DNA of 64,000 nt, taken from assembly GCA_963693365.1 (NCBI GenBank), contig CAVNZM010000006.1, positions 1,178,001 through 1,242,000 of the forward strand, written 5' to 3'. Below, one piece after another: positions 14,680-40,746 of the stretch. The translations under genes and the position numbers were made by a program. Under the pieces are notes generated by a model. The model worked only from the letters and a program-made list of their open reading frames with translations, was not told the origin of the DNA and searched no databases. Origin of the DNA: Amoebidium appalachense (Eukaryota; Ichthyosporea). The number at the start of each line of letters is the position of its first letter. The first letter of the stretch is position 1.

Positions 14680-16112
14680 TTACCATGGCCTCCACACATC
14701 ATCCCCTGCTTGTGCACTAACCGACAACTCCATCCCCATTGGGGTATCATATTTCTGCAGCCCCCGTGGGCTCGACGTGCCGTGGTATGGGTTGTAGTGG
14801 AAAGGGCCTTCGCCGAGAGGGGAAGGAGCGTTGGCCTTTGAGGGCCGTTCAGTAGCTGCAGCAGCAAAAAACTCCACTTGCATCGCAGTTGGAGAATCGT
14901 TGCTGTTTGCACTTTGCAGAACCCCAGGCCATGTAAGAAGACGGGGAATTTCCCCTGGGCGCATAGGCGCCACTGCAGGGCTGCCGTGTGGTGTGTCTCG
15001 GGGTGTCTGGGCAAATGACGAGCAGTTGCCTGCCAATTGAAAGTCAAACACGCTGGCGTTGTAAGGTGCCAGGCTGTTGGGAAAACGGGGGTAGTCTTCG
15101 CTTTGTTGAAGCACAACATCCTGGCCCAAGCCATCCATCTGTGCCTGATACTCGCACGCCTTGGCGAGAAACGACAACGGGTCTGGGTCTGTGTTTGGGG
15201 ATGTAGCATGGATTCTCGGTGTTTGAGCCCGGTTGCTAAAACCATGCACGTTGGGGGATTGGAGCATGGGGCTCGAGACAGCCGACGACGGATATGAAGC
15301 AAACGGGTCGTTTGGTGTTACCGGAAGGTCGTAGGGACGTGAACGCACGGCACGAACAGAGCCCAAAGAACTAGCTCTCTCGTGCTTGAATTTCCGCCCT
15401 GCATGGCCAGCAGGAACATCGAGTAATGGCTGGGAAGCCGGCATCGAAGGTGGTGTGTCTGGAGGCGTGATTATGTTTGGCCCGTCATAGCGGCGGATGT
15501 AAGGCTCCACGTAGTGCTTGTGTGAGGTCACCCGGTAATCTTCCTGGGCGTCAGCATTCTGCCATTTGCGGACGTGTTGTAGCCAGACATGGCGCTGAAT
15601 AGGGAAAGAATAATTAGGTTAGCCACTGCACAAGAGAGACTAGCTGAAGACCAGAAGGAACACAGCTTTAATCGAGCATGCATACGTGCAGCACCAAGAG
15701 TGGTGCAAAATGCACGATTCCATCTAAAAACTTCAAAGTTTCCACAGATAAAGCGTTCATTATGTAACAATTTTATTATGCAACATCATACACAAAAAAT
15801 ACAGGTGCTTCAGAATTGATTCAAACCTTCTTTATCTGTCAAACAAAACCATACATGTAGCAAGGTAAGGATTAAAGCAGCCAAATAGTGCATTATTTAT
15901 GATGGATCATCAACACCCCCCCCCCCCCAAAAAAAAATAAATAAAATAAAAATAAAAATAAAAAATATAAAAAATAAAAAAATAGCAAAACACACACGAG
16001 AATCCCATACAGACACAGTATTACACACCTCGATGTTATTTCTCTTTGACGGATTTGCAGTGCAGCCTGGCACGGTGCAGACCCACTTTGTCCTTCCCAT
16101 CGTAGTAGACAT
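14680..16112 (-). CDS. C2H2 zinc-finger protein, 332 aa, finger split by intron
   Basis: Exon 1 is 16112-16029, 28 codons from ATG, ending ATCGAG|GTGTGT in phase 0. Exon 2 is 15594-14680; it starts after the pyrimidine-rich acceptor TTTCCCTATTCAG and ends in TAA. Joining them builds one complete classical zinc finger: WVCTVPGCTANPSKRNNIE from exon 1 and RHVWLQHVRKWQ from exon 2, that is C-x4-C-x12-H-x4-H. The zinc ligands come from both exons, which strongly supports the splice. A conserved-looking basic/aromatic stretch follows (EDYRVTSHKHYVEPYIRR), then about 250 residues rich in Ser and Pro with PPDTPP-type motifs. A nuclear DNA-binding regulator is likely; the target is unknown. A second in-frame ATG lies at 16100. 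Upstream there is a TATA-like element and several CCAAT boxes. Confidence 0.75.
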
Positions 16113-16502
16113 AAAAGCTTTCGAACTGAATACTAGTGTTTGTATGGCTGATTTTCCTACGACACCAAGTTTGCCCTAGCAAGAAAATTGCACCACCTAT
16201 ACCGGATTACAAGTCTCGTGTATGAAGAAAAAAGGTGAATTTATATCTAAAGCTTGGATTTGCGGGCGCTTTGGTTGAACAGACTAAGTTGAACCGGCAG
16301 TATTATACGAGTATGGTCTCAACCGAAACATTGAGTTGCGTTCAGGAAAGAGGAACAAAAGAACAAAATTAACCGTACCCGAAACCGAGGGAAAAATGGC
16401 TGAAATGTAACTCGGTGTAGTCAGGCAAAGATTACGGGCCAGATTTGACCACCTGGACGTTCTGCACCGCAATTTTTGAACCAAGTGACACGATGTGCTC
16501 CT

Positions 16503-16725
16503 CTTTATAGTCTGCAGGATGGCCGATCACGCGGCCTACAGGCGAGGCACTCCAGGCACGTTGGTGTGATGCTAAGCCAATCACATTGCGCATGAAATGA
16601 TGCGCTAATGGAAGCGAGCCAATACAGGTCTGATGGCCAATCCATGAGCATAATCGTGTGTGTCGAAATGCCTCTTGAGCGTTAGAAATCGCGTCCCGAG
16701 TGGAAAGCCGCCGTTGATTGGAAGC
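16503..16725 (-). promoter_or_regulatory. Promoter of the zinc-finger gene: TATA-like box and CCAAT boxes
   Basis: Reading the minus strand, CTATAAAGAG lies at 16510-16501, about 390 bases before the ATG at 16112. CCAAT is present in either orientation at 16577-16581, 16619-16623, 16637-16641 and 16717-16721. Clustered CCAAT boxes upstream of a TATA element are a standard RNA polymerase II promoter layout. Placement supports the gene start; activity is inferred. Confidence 0.45.
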
Positions 16726-16729
16726 CGGC

Positions 16730-17034
16730 TTTCGAACAAGCCCTTCCTCCTAAACTTACCACTATGGTGGGGTCACTTAAGAAAGAGCATAAAAGTAAAA
16801 CCATAGAGTCTTTTCAAAAGAAAATATACTGATAAATAAATGACCAAAAAACTGAGATTAATATGTTAAAGGGATAAGTTAAAAAAGCTTAAAGATAATG
16901 CTTTTGCTGTCATTAAAGGCCATAAGCTGTAATTGGTCTGTAAGCTAAGATGAATGTAATTTTTTTCTTTATGTAATACCTGAGCTTCTTTCTACATCTG
17001 AGCTTCTTCTTCTTCTTCTTCTTCTTCTTCTTCT

Positions 17035-17080
<46 letters not shown>

Positions 17081-17424
17081 TTCTTGCAGCTGTCTCCTTT
17101 CTTTGCAACTTTATTTCTGAACCTATCCTTCCCGAGGTGACTCCCTGAGTCAGTTGTGCTGTACATAGAGTACTATGCGTTACGATGTTATCTAAAGCTC
17201 CGTGTATTTTTTTTTTGGCCGATATCTTTCTTTTCATAAGCGGTTTTTTCTTTATCCCGGGATATCTGTGATATCTCGCCTTTTCACCTTCTATGAGCAC
17301 ATCAATAAAGTCATTATTAAAAAAAAATAATAATAATTTCATTGACTTCGATGCACCTGCATGTGTGTGTGAGAAATTAGCATAACGTACACGACTTCTT
17401 CCAGTGATGTCACATCTCAGCACT
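16730..17424. other. Intergenic; (CTT)n followed by T run
   Basis: No gene recognised. Ten or so CTT units lie at 17003-17037, running directly into a T run to 17079. The remaining sequence is AT-rich and featureless to me. Confidence 0.6.
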
Positions 17425-17830
17425 TGAAAAGACGATTTACTGCTGTTGATACTGTATTCAAGTTTCTTTCTCGTTCTGATAAAGAAATCAAAGGTAAAAC
17501 TCAGTCGGCATGTGTTATGTTCCTTAGGCACACCGTACTGATCATTGTCGCTTTTTGGGAGCTTTGGCCGGATACATTTCTCCTGCTGTACGTATGGATT
17601 CCACCCTCGGGTGTCTGCTACACTAGCGTGAACACTTTAGACTTTTTGTTGAATTCTGTTGGTCGTCACATTGAGTATTTATATGATCATCAATGATTTT
17701 CACACAGTGTTCAGGTCTCTCAGTATGCACTTGTTACTGGATAACTCGTGAAGTTTTTATTGTCTTCTCAGTATGCCGTGCATACTTGCATATCTTTCCG
17801 TCGAATAAATCCAGTCAAAAGAAAAAAAAC
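17425..17830 (+). mobile_element. LINE family A, 3' fragment
   Basis: This stretch matches, at the DNA level, the 3' parts of the two larger copies at 20690-22262 (-) and 44945-46483 (+). Shared words include TTTCTTTCTCGTTCTGATA, AAATCAAAGGTAAAACTCA, TGTTATGTTCCTTAGGCA and TTTTTGTTGAATTCTGTTGG. Compared with them it lacks the segment encoding the Cys/His cluster (an internal deletion near 17610). It ends with the family tail ATCTTTCCGTCGAATAAATC followed by an A-rich stretch, as expected for the 3' end of a target-primed insertion. Confidence 0.8.
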
Positions 17831-18521
17831 TTTCAAGCTGTGACAAAGCTATGGATTTGACAACTTGGTAATTTTTATAATGACTTTATTGATATGCTCA
17901 GCAAAATAGAAGCCATCGAGATATCACCGATATCTCGGAGAAGGAAATACAAAAGCCCTCATTCTCGGATACGGAGGAGATAACGATTTAAATAATCATA
18001 CACCCTAGAAAACTCCTTAAAATACCGTGGTTCAACAGATAGTCAATAGACGTAATAGCAGGATTATCTAAATAAGCCAGTCTTCTAATTTCTAACGGAA
18101 TAATCTGAGATGAATAAATACATCTATCTAAGTGTTTACGAGAAAAATGTTCTGCACAAAAGTGGCACAAACATTATTATAGTTCAAAGAGTCAAACCAT
18201 AAGGCATTTTGTCGCTAGCACCACGATTCCCGAATTCCCACCCAGGTCATGCTGCAGCTGCTGAACCCGGCCAATGGTTCAATTTCGGACTTTCGGAGCG
18301 GACAAAATCTTCAGCTCAATATATTCCTACTTTTTTCATAGTTTTATAAAAAACATATAGGGGAAAGTCCTGATGATACGATATTTATTTTATAGTGTAT
18401 TGATGACCCAAAAGTGTTCCAATTGCTGTGACTTTGCAAAAGCGTCAGAGCCGGTACTGTACATGTGGTCGGATGTCGCCTTTTGGCGCCAGTTGATTGG
18501 TGCTCGCCGAAAGCTTGGAAG
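17831..18521. other. No gene recognised; E2F-like plus CCAAT motifs near 18490
   Basis: AT-rich sequence without supported exons. TTTTGGCGCCA at 18481-18491 is a strong E2F-type palindrome and ATTGG follows at 18496-18500, just before the small ORF at 18522. Confidence 0.4.
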
Positions 18522-18614
18522 ATGACTGGCTCAGAGCCTGGCTGCGTGGAATGCACAGAACGTTCTCCCACGAACTTCACAGCCAAGTACTGCCATCTTG
18601 ATCTGGCGGTATAA
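18522..18614 (+). CDS. Possible first exon or 30-codon ORF with Cys pairs
   Basis: ATG at 18522 opens MTGSEPGCVECTERSPTNFT continuing to AKYCHLDLAV and a TAA stop at 18612-18614. A GTATAA sequence at 18609 could be a weak donor after codon 29, in which case this is exon 1 of a longer gene. I could not find a downstream exon with an unambiguous phase, although 18840-18990 contains protein-like, Cys-containing open frames. An E2F-like site and a CCAAT box lie 20-40 bases upstream. CxxC and Y-C-H suggest metal binding. No family recognised. Confidence 0.28.
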   Translation: MTGSEPGCVECTERSPTNFTAKYCHLDLAV

Positions 18615-19016
18615 CGCATGCCTGATTTACAAGTCAAGCAATTGGCTTTTTCTTGATGACACACTCGATGATGTCAGACAAAAGTACGTGAGCGGAGTTG
18701 CGTCACTATGCATGTAGCTGTTTACATGCGATCTTTGGTATATCATTGTGGCTGTGTGAGGTGTACATGCACATGGTCTACTTGAGCCCATGTGGAGAAT
18801 ATCTTGAGTTTGTTCAACACTAATAAATGGCATCGGTGTGCAGCTGCTGCAGCACTTCACCTGCAATTGACCAAGTTCTGCGCAGGTACGTATACGTGCT
18901 GCAGAGTCTGCCGCTGCAGCGGTACTGTCATGATGGGCCCATTTGACGACTCCGACAAAAGCCGCGGCCCGCAAGCCACAACTGGGCCGACCAAAGGGGG
19001 TTTCTCTTTAGGCCGA

Positions 19017-19110
19017 TTAATTTTTTTTCTTTTGACTGGATTTATTCGACGGAAAGATATGCATGTATGCACGGCATACTGAGAAGACAATAAAAACTTT
19101 TTCTTTCTTT
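19017..19110 (-). mobile_element. LINE family A, 3' tail only
   Basis: On the minus strand this reads TTTTTATTGTCTTCTCAGTA, then CCGTGCATA and ATCTTTCCGTCGAATAAATC followed by CAGTCAAAAGAAAA, the terminal sequence of family A. It represents a very short 5'-truncated insertion. Confidence 0.7.
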
Positions 19111-19298
19111 TGACTCGGGTTTATTGATCCGTTGATGAAGGCAACGTGCAGCCACAGGCTACATAACCACCAATAGAACTGAAAAAGCCAAAGCTACGAA
19201 ATAAAAATAAAGCGACAAGTGACAAAGGAGACCAGCGGGCAAAACCTTTAGTGTACGCCAGGTAAGTTATGCGTGAAACTAGTTTGCTCCAACTAGTC

Positions 19299-19563
19299 AT
19301 ACAAGTAGGTCTGTGCGCCGGCTGTCGCGCCGGCACCAAAACATAACGAGACAGTTATTGATGTTGGGTTGTACATGTGTGGTTGTTACCTCCCTCCCCT
19401 TTCCCCCCCTTCCCCCCCCCCCCCCCCCCCCCTCCCTGGCCCCCCCGTCTCACGTTCCCCCCCCCCCCCCCCCCTGGCCCCCCCGTCTCACGCTTCCCCC
19501 CCCCCCCCCCCCAATCCTGCAGTTGCCGGATCTGCCAAATGTTATGACCCTTTTCCCTTTCAT

Positions 19564-19601
<38 letters not shown>

Positions 19602-19660
19602 TTGCCCCCCTCCCACGGGGGACCCTGGGCACTGGCGGCGGTAGCACACTATGTATTCCC
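19299..19660 (+). repeat. Dispersed repeat, copy 1 (pairs with 43735-44090)
   Basis: Shared words with the second copy include ACAAGTAGGTCTGTGCGCCG, AATCCTGCAGTTGCCGGATC and TGTTATGACCCTTTTCCCTT, the CTCCCACGGGGGACCCTGGG block, and a final GGCGGCGGTAGCACACTATG. Poly-C runs differing in length separate the shared blocks. Both copies are in the same orientation. There is no open frame. It could be a short non-autonomous transposon. Confidence 0.75.
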
Positions 19661-19856
19661 CCGGCCCCCACCCGCCCAGCTTGAATCACCCTAGCTCTAG
19701 TGTAAAAAAATAATCATTATCAGCCACAAACCCTTAGCTAGTACACTCGCCCTATAATGTCATATTCACACTTACTGAGTTGATTTAGTTGTGTTTCTTA
19801 CTCTTTTTTTCTTCAAAAACTGTCTGCCTATAGCTATTAAAACATTAAAGTGTACA

Positions 19857-19887
<31 letters not shown>

Positions 19888-20689
19888 GCCACAGGCCGGT
19901 GTGTGTGTACGGTGTGTGTGCGTGTGTGTGTGTGTGTGTGTGGATATAGAATTTACCGTCCTCATCCCCGTGTCCCCCTAAACCGGTGTTAGCAGACCTT
20001 TGAGGTTTTTGTGATTGGATTTGTAGTTCTATTACATTAAAAGTTTCAAAATGTCGTTGTACCAATGATATAGTACTTTGTAAAACAAATGTCGCCGAAT
20101 TTCTCTAAAAAAAGTGCGTTCCATTCTGGGCTAGAAACAAAAACCGTTTTGATACGGGAATCACCTGATCTCTGCCGTCATTCAGCCCAGCGTGTTCACA
20201 GTAGACTCCGAAACCGCTGGTTTTTTTCTTTATATTTCAAAGCCCCGAGTACGTACATCCTCTCGGGCCCAACTTTAGGGCACTATATTTCAATTTTCTC
20301 ATTATCAAATATATAGTTATTTTAGGCTTTTTCATTAGTATCTCAAGAATATTTAGCGATTTTGAAGTCATAAAAACAACTAAGCAACGTTTCGATGGTT
20401 TTTGATGCCTCACAAAATGGCCTTAGGTCCCCTCCAAATTCCGGATTTGAGGTCCGGCAAACAACGCATTATATATATAGATAATATAGATAATGCATCG
20501 ATGTTGACCAGACCACACTCCGCAAGATACACTCATTACTGCTCCTTCCCAACATGTACAGGCCCCCCTCAAAACCTATCGAGGCACAGCAAGCAAGTCA
20601 GCCTCTAAAAGAGCAATGCAGACCAAATCTGAGCTAAAAAACAATCCCAACGGGCCCGGCCCTTAACCTGGAGAAACTGCATCTAATAA
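19661..20689. other. Intergenic, no gene recognised
   Basis: Contains (GT)n at 19859-19886 and 19899-19941 and AT-rich sequence. Nothing further is supported. Confidence 0.5.
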
Positions 20690-22262
20690 AAACTTCACGA
20701 GTTATCCAGTAACAAGTGCATACTGAGATCCCTGAACACGGTGTGAAAATCATATACCGTACTCAATGTGACGACCAACAGAATTCAACAAAAAGTCTAA
20801 AGTGGTCACATTGGCAGCCAGTGTAGCAGTCTCAGACACGCGTAGGGAAAGAGGTAAAACGCGACATAAAAACTCACACCTATCAACATGCTTGCGATTA
20901 AAAAGTTCAGCACAAAAGTGGCACCAGCGGCGATGGAAACAAAAATTACAACGCCACTGCACAACTTCCCAGGCAATATCAACATCAGAGCACCATACAG
21001 GCTTATCTACTAGGGTGGTATCCATACGTACAGCAGGAGAAATATATCCTGCCAAAGCTCCCAAAAAGCGGTAATGATCAGTACGGTGTTGCCTAAGGAA
21101 CATAACACATACCGACTGAGTTTTACCTTTGATTTCTCTATCAGGACGAGAAAGAAACTTATACTGCGTATGGTAATTACGCAAAAAGGCAGAAAAAACA
21201 GGAAGAGAAAAGAAAGAGGGAGTGAGATAGCGAGAGGAAGAATCAGGTTGAAAGAGGGTAGGCTGAGGACATTCAGAAGTAGCGTTGGTGAATCGGGGGG
21301 GAAGAGGGATGGAGGGAAGGGGGGGAAAGAAAGCATAATTAGAGGGTGACCATCAGGTATCCTAACTAAATGAAAACAAAAACGAAGAGACAATTCCTCC
21401 ATACGACAAACAGCAGACGACAATCCAAACATACTGATTAAGGGAGGCACAAACCGAGTACGAAACAAAGTGCGCAGCGCAGTACCCTGAAAATCGTCGA
21501 ACTCTTTCAGCGCCACTGCCGCCTCGCGAGGTGGGGCGCAGGCAAATAGCGGAAGTCCATATTCAAGAAAGTCGGCCGTAAGAAAGTTTTATAGCAGAGA
21601 AGAAGGTTCGCAGGATGGATCACAGACTCCCGTTGAAACATATTTGACTCGATGTGAAGCTTACTACCCTTCACACGAGCGATCCGTGCCGTGCACGGAG
21701 CGTTGCGGAAATCAATACCCCGTGCAGTAAAAGGAATACCCAAATCGTCATAGGTGCTCTGAACAGGAATAGGAAGACCGGCCAATCGAAAGGAAGCGTT
21801 TTTCGAAAAAGTAGCACACTTTGCAATTCCGACTGTCATGAGATTCTCGGTGCACCATTGATCCACCTGACGAAGCATCTGGTGCATGACATCTTCGGTT
21901 AAGGGGAAGGAACAAAGAACAATATCGTCCGCGAAAAGGAGACCGGTACCCGGTACACGGCGGGTATGCAGTTGGCCAAAGGGCTCGAGGGCGCAGGCTA
22001 AATCGTCAATGAAAACGTCAAACAACAACGGACTCAGGAGGGACCCCTGCAGAAGACCCCGAGAACGGGAAAAACCGGGTGTTAATGTTCCATTGACCGC
22101 CGCTCGTCCGCGAGTGGTATCGAACAGCGCTTGCTTGAAGACGGCCAAAGTGGTTATAAGCCCGAATAATGGTCCCCATTCCAGCACATCTGGGTCAAGC
22201 CGTTTTTCAGCATATAAATGATGATATGAACTGCAATCTTCTTTCTGACGCTTTATTACCAT
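20690..22262 (-). mobile_element. LINE family A, large degenerate copy with reverse transcriptase
   Basis: The minus strand encodes part of a LINE reverse transcriptase: RGLLQGSLLSPLLFDVFIDD, then the catalytic FADDIVL near 21935 and the downstream thumb-like region with QSTYDDLGIPF. The frame is broken several times: the sequence continues in other frames as ALKEFDDFQGTALRTLF (about 21516) and REIKGKTQ...FLRQHRTDHYRFLGALAG (about 21150-21040). It ends with a Cys/His cluster CNFCFHRRWCHFCAELFNRK followed by HVDRC, a LINE C-terminal zinc motif. The 5' part is missing beyond about 22262. The 3' end on the minus strand falls near 20690. Frameshifts mean this copy is inactive. Confidence 0.85.
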
Positions 22263-22591
22263 TATTCCGTATTTATTTCTTATTTTTCTCTTTTCTTTTT
22301 CATTTTTGTTGTTTTATGGCGCATCCTACCTTGCTGCCGGCCAAACGATGGATGATGCGCGGCCGATGTGCAGCACGCCAATCATATATCTAGAAGGGGT
22401 TTACGCTGTTTACTCGAGGCAAAGAGAACCAGTCTCAGGTAGGGGGGGGGGGGGGTTTGCTCGGAATATCCCCTCAGCGGTATATCATGATCACGTACAT
22501 AGATGTCGGGTGGTGACTATATATCAGGGTTTACTTTCTCTACGAGACACCATAAAGACTACAAGGAGAAATCAATTAGTTGGGGTTCCCC
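22263..22591. other. Spacer between two LINE copies
   Basis: No gene recognised. It contains a G run at 22442-22455 and ordinary sequence. Confidence 0.5.
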
Positions 22592-22630
<39 letters not shown>

Positions 22631-25275
22631 GGGCTCCCCTCGGGACACTCGGTATCAGCTGGTTGTGTGTGTGTGTGTGTGTGTGTGTTTGTGTGTGTGT
22701 GTGCGCGTGCGCTATAATTTTGTAGTGATGTGTTTCTCAAGCCAATCAATACATCTAATAAACAGGTCGTAGTTACGCGTGTTTAGTATAAAATCAAGGA
22801 TGTTGTAATTTACAGGTAGGCTATCTTTCTGGGTGTCTGTTGTGAATGTGACGTGTGTGTGTTGCGGTATTATGTGGTCTATCAAACTACATTTGGCGAT
22901 ACATGACCGGTTAAACTGGTGTGTGTGTGTGTTGTTTGGGCATGCAAATGATGCCACCTTATACTTATTAGATCTCCACTGTATAGCACGTGTACAGTAA
23001 AAGCGTGGTAATTGATCAATAATACCATCAGCTAGAGAAAGACCAGTTCTACAGGAAGGTAATATGTATTTAGGTGTTATACACTTGCGAGTGCCATATT
23101 TGGCAATATGGTTGAGGCGGTCAGTATATATAAAACGAGACATAAGGCTTAGTTTTTCAAGGTGTATGCTTTCATCGGGTCTAGTGTCGTGTGGTATCTT
23201 TTTCCATTTGTTATATTGCGTGATTATCTTGTGATTGTGTACATGTTTAATAAGTAAGTGGCAGTCCAAAGTCACACACACACTATTGCGGGGTTTATTT
23301 GTATTTGTGCCCAGGGGAGAAGGGGAGAGAGAGGGGAGGAAAGAGGGGAGAGGTGAGGAGGGGACAGGTCGGATAGAGAAGAGAGGGTGGGAGGGCAAAT
23401 ACTTCTTTAAGCGGCTTATGTGCTTATTGAATTTCAGCGCGAGATAGGATACTCTAGCAGCTATTGGGACCAGACCATATATCGAGAGCGTTACAGGCCC
23501 AGGTTTACAACAGTTGTTAGATAGAAAGGAGGCAACTTCTGCTTCAAGGAAATTTGCCAAGGGTTTAAGCGCTCTAGTTCTCTCTTTCTTGATCCAAGCG
23601 GCGAGAAGGGGTAAACCATATTCACATGCCGGGAAGACAAAAGTGCGAATAAATGTAAGTCTAATAGAAGGATGGAGGGGTGTGTCTTTAAAAATATTAG
23701 CCGAGAAGAAAGCTAACCGCTTACGAGCCAACTCTACCCTCTTTTCGACCATATGGGGAAACATAACACCAACAGAATCAACCGGAACACCAAGATATTT
23801 GTATTCTGGAACTATAGGTACAGGTTTAGATGATAATGTAAATGTGTGTAAATTGTTAGCTATATCAGGTACAAGAACACCACATTTGTCTATGTTAAGG
23901 ATCATAAGGTTTGCCTTGCACCACTCTGACACTACATCGAACAATCTTTGCAGGCGTCTAGGGGTACGGGCAAGGAGGGACAGATCATCAGCATAGAGAA
24001 GTGCAGGCGGAAAGTTATTAATAGGGTCATCGTTTTCGGCGTAAATCTTGACAGCCAAATCATCTATAAATAGGTTAAACAAAAAGGGGCTAAGCAATGA
24101 ACCCTGCAAGAGACCTCTAGTACGAGCAAAACCATATGAAAGATGCCCATTAACCACAGCTCTACCATAGGTTTGAGACAAGAGTGCTTCTAACAGAACA
24201 CCAATGCAGTGTGGTACACCCCGTGCAGCAAGCTTTTCCCATAGGAGACCAGGGGAGACAGAATCGTAAGCAGTTTTCCAATCAATAAAGCCAACATATT
24301 GTGCACCAACTTGCATAGAATCGTGCAGTGCCATTATTTGAACATAACATGAATTGTTTTTACGAAAAGCGGATTGGCATGGGTGTATGTGAAGAATAGA
24401 TTGAAACCTAGAGTGATGTGCAAATAACCTAAGTAAGCAAGCTTCAAAGAATCTACGAACAACCTGGGTTAGTGTAATGGGGCGAAAGGATGATATGGGG
24501 CCCTCAGAGTCCTTCTTAACTATGGGGATCACTAAGGTATCTAACCAAGATGACGGGACATGTCCACATTTAACACACCAAGAAAAGAGAGAGCTTAACA
24601 TGATAGTAAGATCAGGTTTAATAGCACGATCACTTTCCTTTTGTGGGTAGGAGGGAACAAGGATTTTAAGAAACCCAGCAGGGAGTCCATCAGGTCCACA
24701 AGACTTACTAGAGCTATAACTAGATATCACAGACCATATGGCTTCGGGACTGAAAAAGGGGAGGATCGATTCTATGGGGATAGATGGGTCTACAGGCCAC
24801 ACAATAGGTTTCTGAGCGGGGGTCCTATCTTTAAACAGTTCCCAGAAATACTTATCAGAGTCTATGAGGGGGTCTCCAGTGGTATCACCAATAATACGAG
24901 CAGGGGGGCCAAATCGATTCATACTAGCAAGCCGGCGCAAGCTTTCCTTTTGAGACAGGGGTTCACCTAGTCTAGCGGGAGTGGTGTTTGGTAACAAGAG
25001 AGCATCGGGGTATTCCTTCCTACCACCGCCAGCATAATCACCGAGATCTATCAAATCATCAACAATAAAGTTAGTGCATGTATCTAGTACGAGATGTGAA
25101 TCTGGCCTGGCTTGTGCAGATTCTAATAGGCGCATATATATAGGGTGTTTCGTAGCATAGCATACACATACATCAACTCTACCCCACTGTGACTTAAGCT
25201 GGGATAGACGGAGGCGAAAGGTGGGAGGGGGAGGGGGGAGCAGATCAAGGGGCTGAGAGACTTCTTTCTTAGGCT
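22592..25275 (-). mobile_element. LINE with long intact reverse-transcriptase ORF and poly(A) tail
   Basis: An uninterrupted frame runs from an ATG at 25135 to a stop at 22712 (807 codons) and is open about 45 codons further upstream, to a stop near 25275. Reverse-transcriptase motifs are in order: SKSCGPDGLPAGF, SSFRPITLTQV, FIDWKTAYDSV (catalytic Asp), RGLLQGSLLSPFLFNLFIDD and LLYADDLSLL (catalytic YADD). A long C-terminal region follows, ending FIRCIDWLEKHITTKL. After the stop the minus strand has a short 3' UTR with (CA)n (22710-22665) and then a pure A run of about 35 bases (22626-22592), the mark of a target-primed LINE insertion. No endonuclease domain is seen upstream, so the copy is probably 5'-truncated. 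The motif C-to-end region is alignable with family A, so the two are related families. The intact frame suggests a young insertion. Confidence 0.88.
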
Positions 25276-25836
25276 ATTCTCCGCCGAGCCAAAAAAAATC
25301 ACCCAGATGATCTATTTTTTTGCGTAAGCGGAAAAACGCCTATAATGCAGGTGATTGGCTAATTGCTATTTGGCGCCACAAGTGAAAATACAAATTCTCA
25401 AAAGCGCGACCCAGTCCATGGACGTGACCGTTACCGCAGGGTGTCACACAACTTGGCTGAATTCGAAGGCTAGGGAAACGCCAACTGCAAATTGTCGTGG
25501 CTTAGTTCGCTAGCGGTTAGAGGAGACACTGTCGAATAGCAGCGCTAGTGTTTTTTTGGAGCTTTAAAACGGCTTTAAAACGATAGCAAGTAGTTACAGG
25601 TTTGGTTTCCTACAGGTTTCTTGTTTGAATAAGCACATTGAAGTCTTTCAAAGTTCACGTGATAGAGCTTTTTGTGGGATGAAAAGGCTTTTTTAGCCAC
25701 ACACATGCTTTGGGTGTCCGAAGAAGCTTCTCAGTTACTCAGTTTTAAATCTATTGTGTTGTAACTTAATACCAGCCGAAATGTTTGTCGTGTTTGCTGT
25801 AGTCAGATGAGGGGCTCCTTCTTGCACATAACCAAC
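25276..25836 (+). promoter_or_regulatory. Candidate promoter region of the INCENP gene
   Basis: TTTGGCGCCA at 25369-25378 is an E2F-type palindrome, preceded by an inverted CCAAT box (ATTGG, 25354-25358). The pair lies about 460 bases upstream of the proposed first ATG at 25837. E2F control is known for many mitotic genes in animals; here the link is by motif and position only. Confidence 0.35.
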
Positions 25837-40261
<14,425 letters not shown>

Positions 40262-40451
40262 TGGGTGTGAGGGTGGAGTTACTCAGTGAGGGCGACGTGC
40301 CATAGTGTAAATGTGTATTTTAGCGGGTGAATTACGTCAATGCTTTTTCATAGACCATAAGTTGGAAGCTAACAAGAACTTAAAGTAGGTAAATTGCACC
40401 ACCTCGGGGCCAACGTGAGGGCAGTTTGGAATCCGGGGAAGATTGGTGATG

Positions 40452-40537
<86 letters not shown>

Positions 40538-40539
40538 GA

Positions 40540-40587
<48 letters not shown>

Positions 40588-40746
40588 CGATTGTTTTTAT
40601 TAGTAGATTATGGTATGGTCGTTTCTTTTTCATGACTTGGGCTGGGCTGTATACTGTTTTGTTGGGTAGCTCTGAGATCCTGAAATTCCAGGCATATGCT
40701 ACACAAACATGGCTGTGTTTTAAACACGGCGGCATGCCAGTACTCC

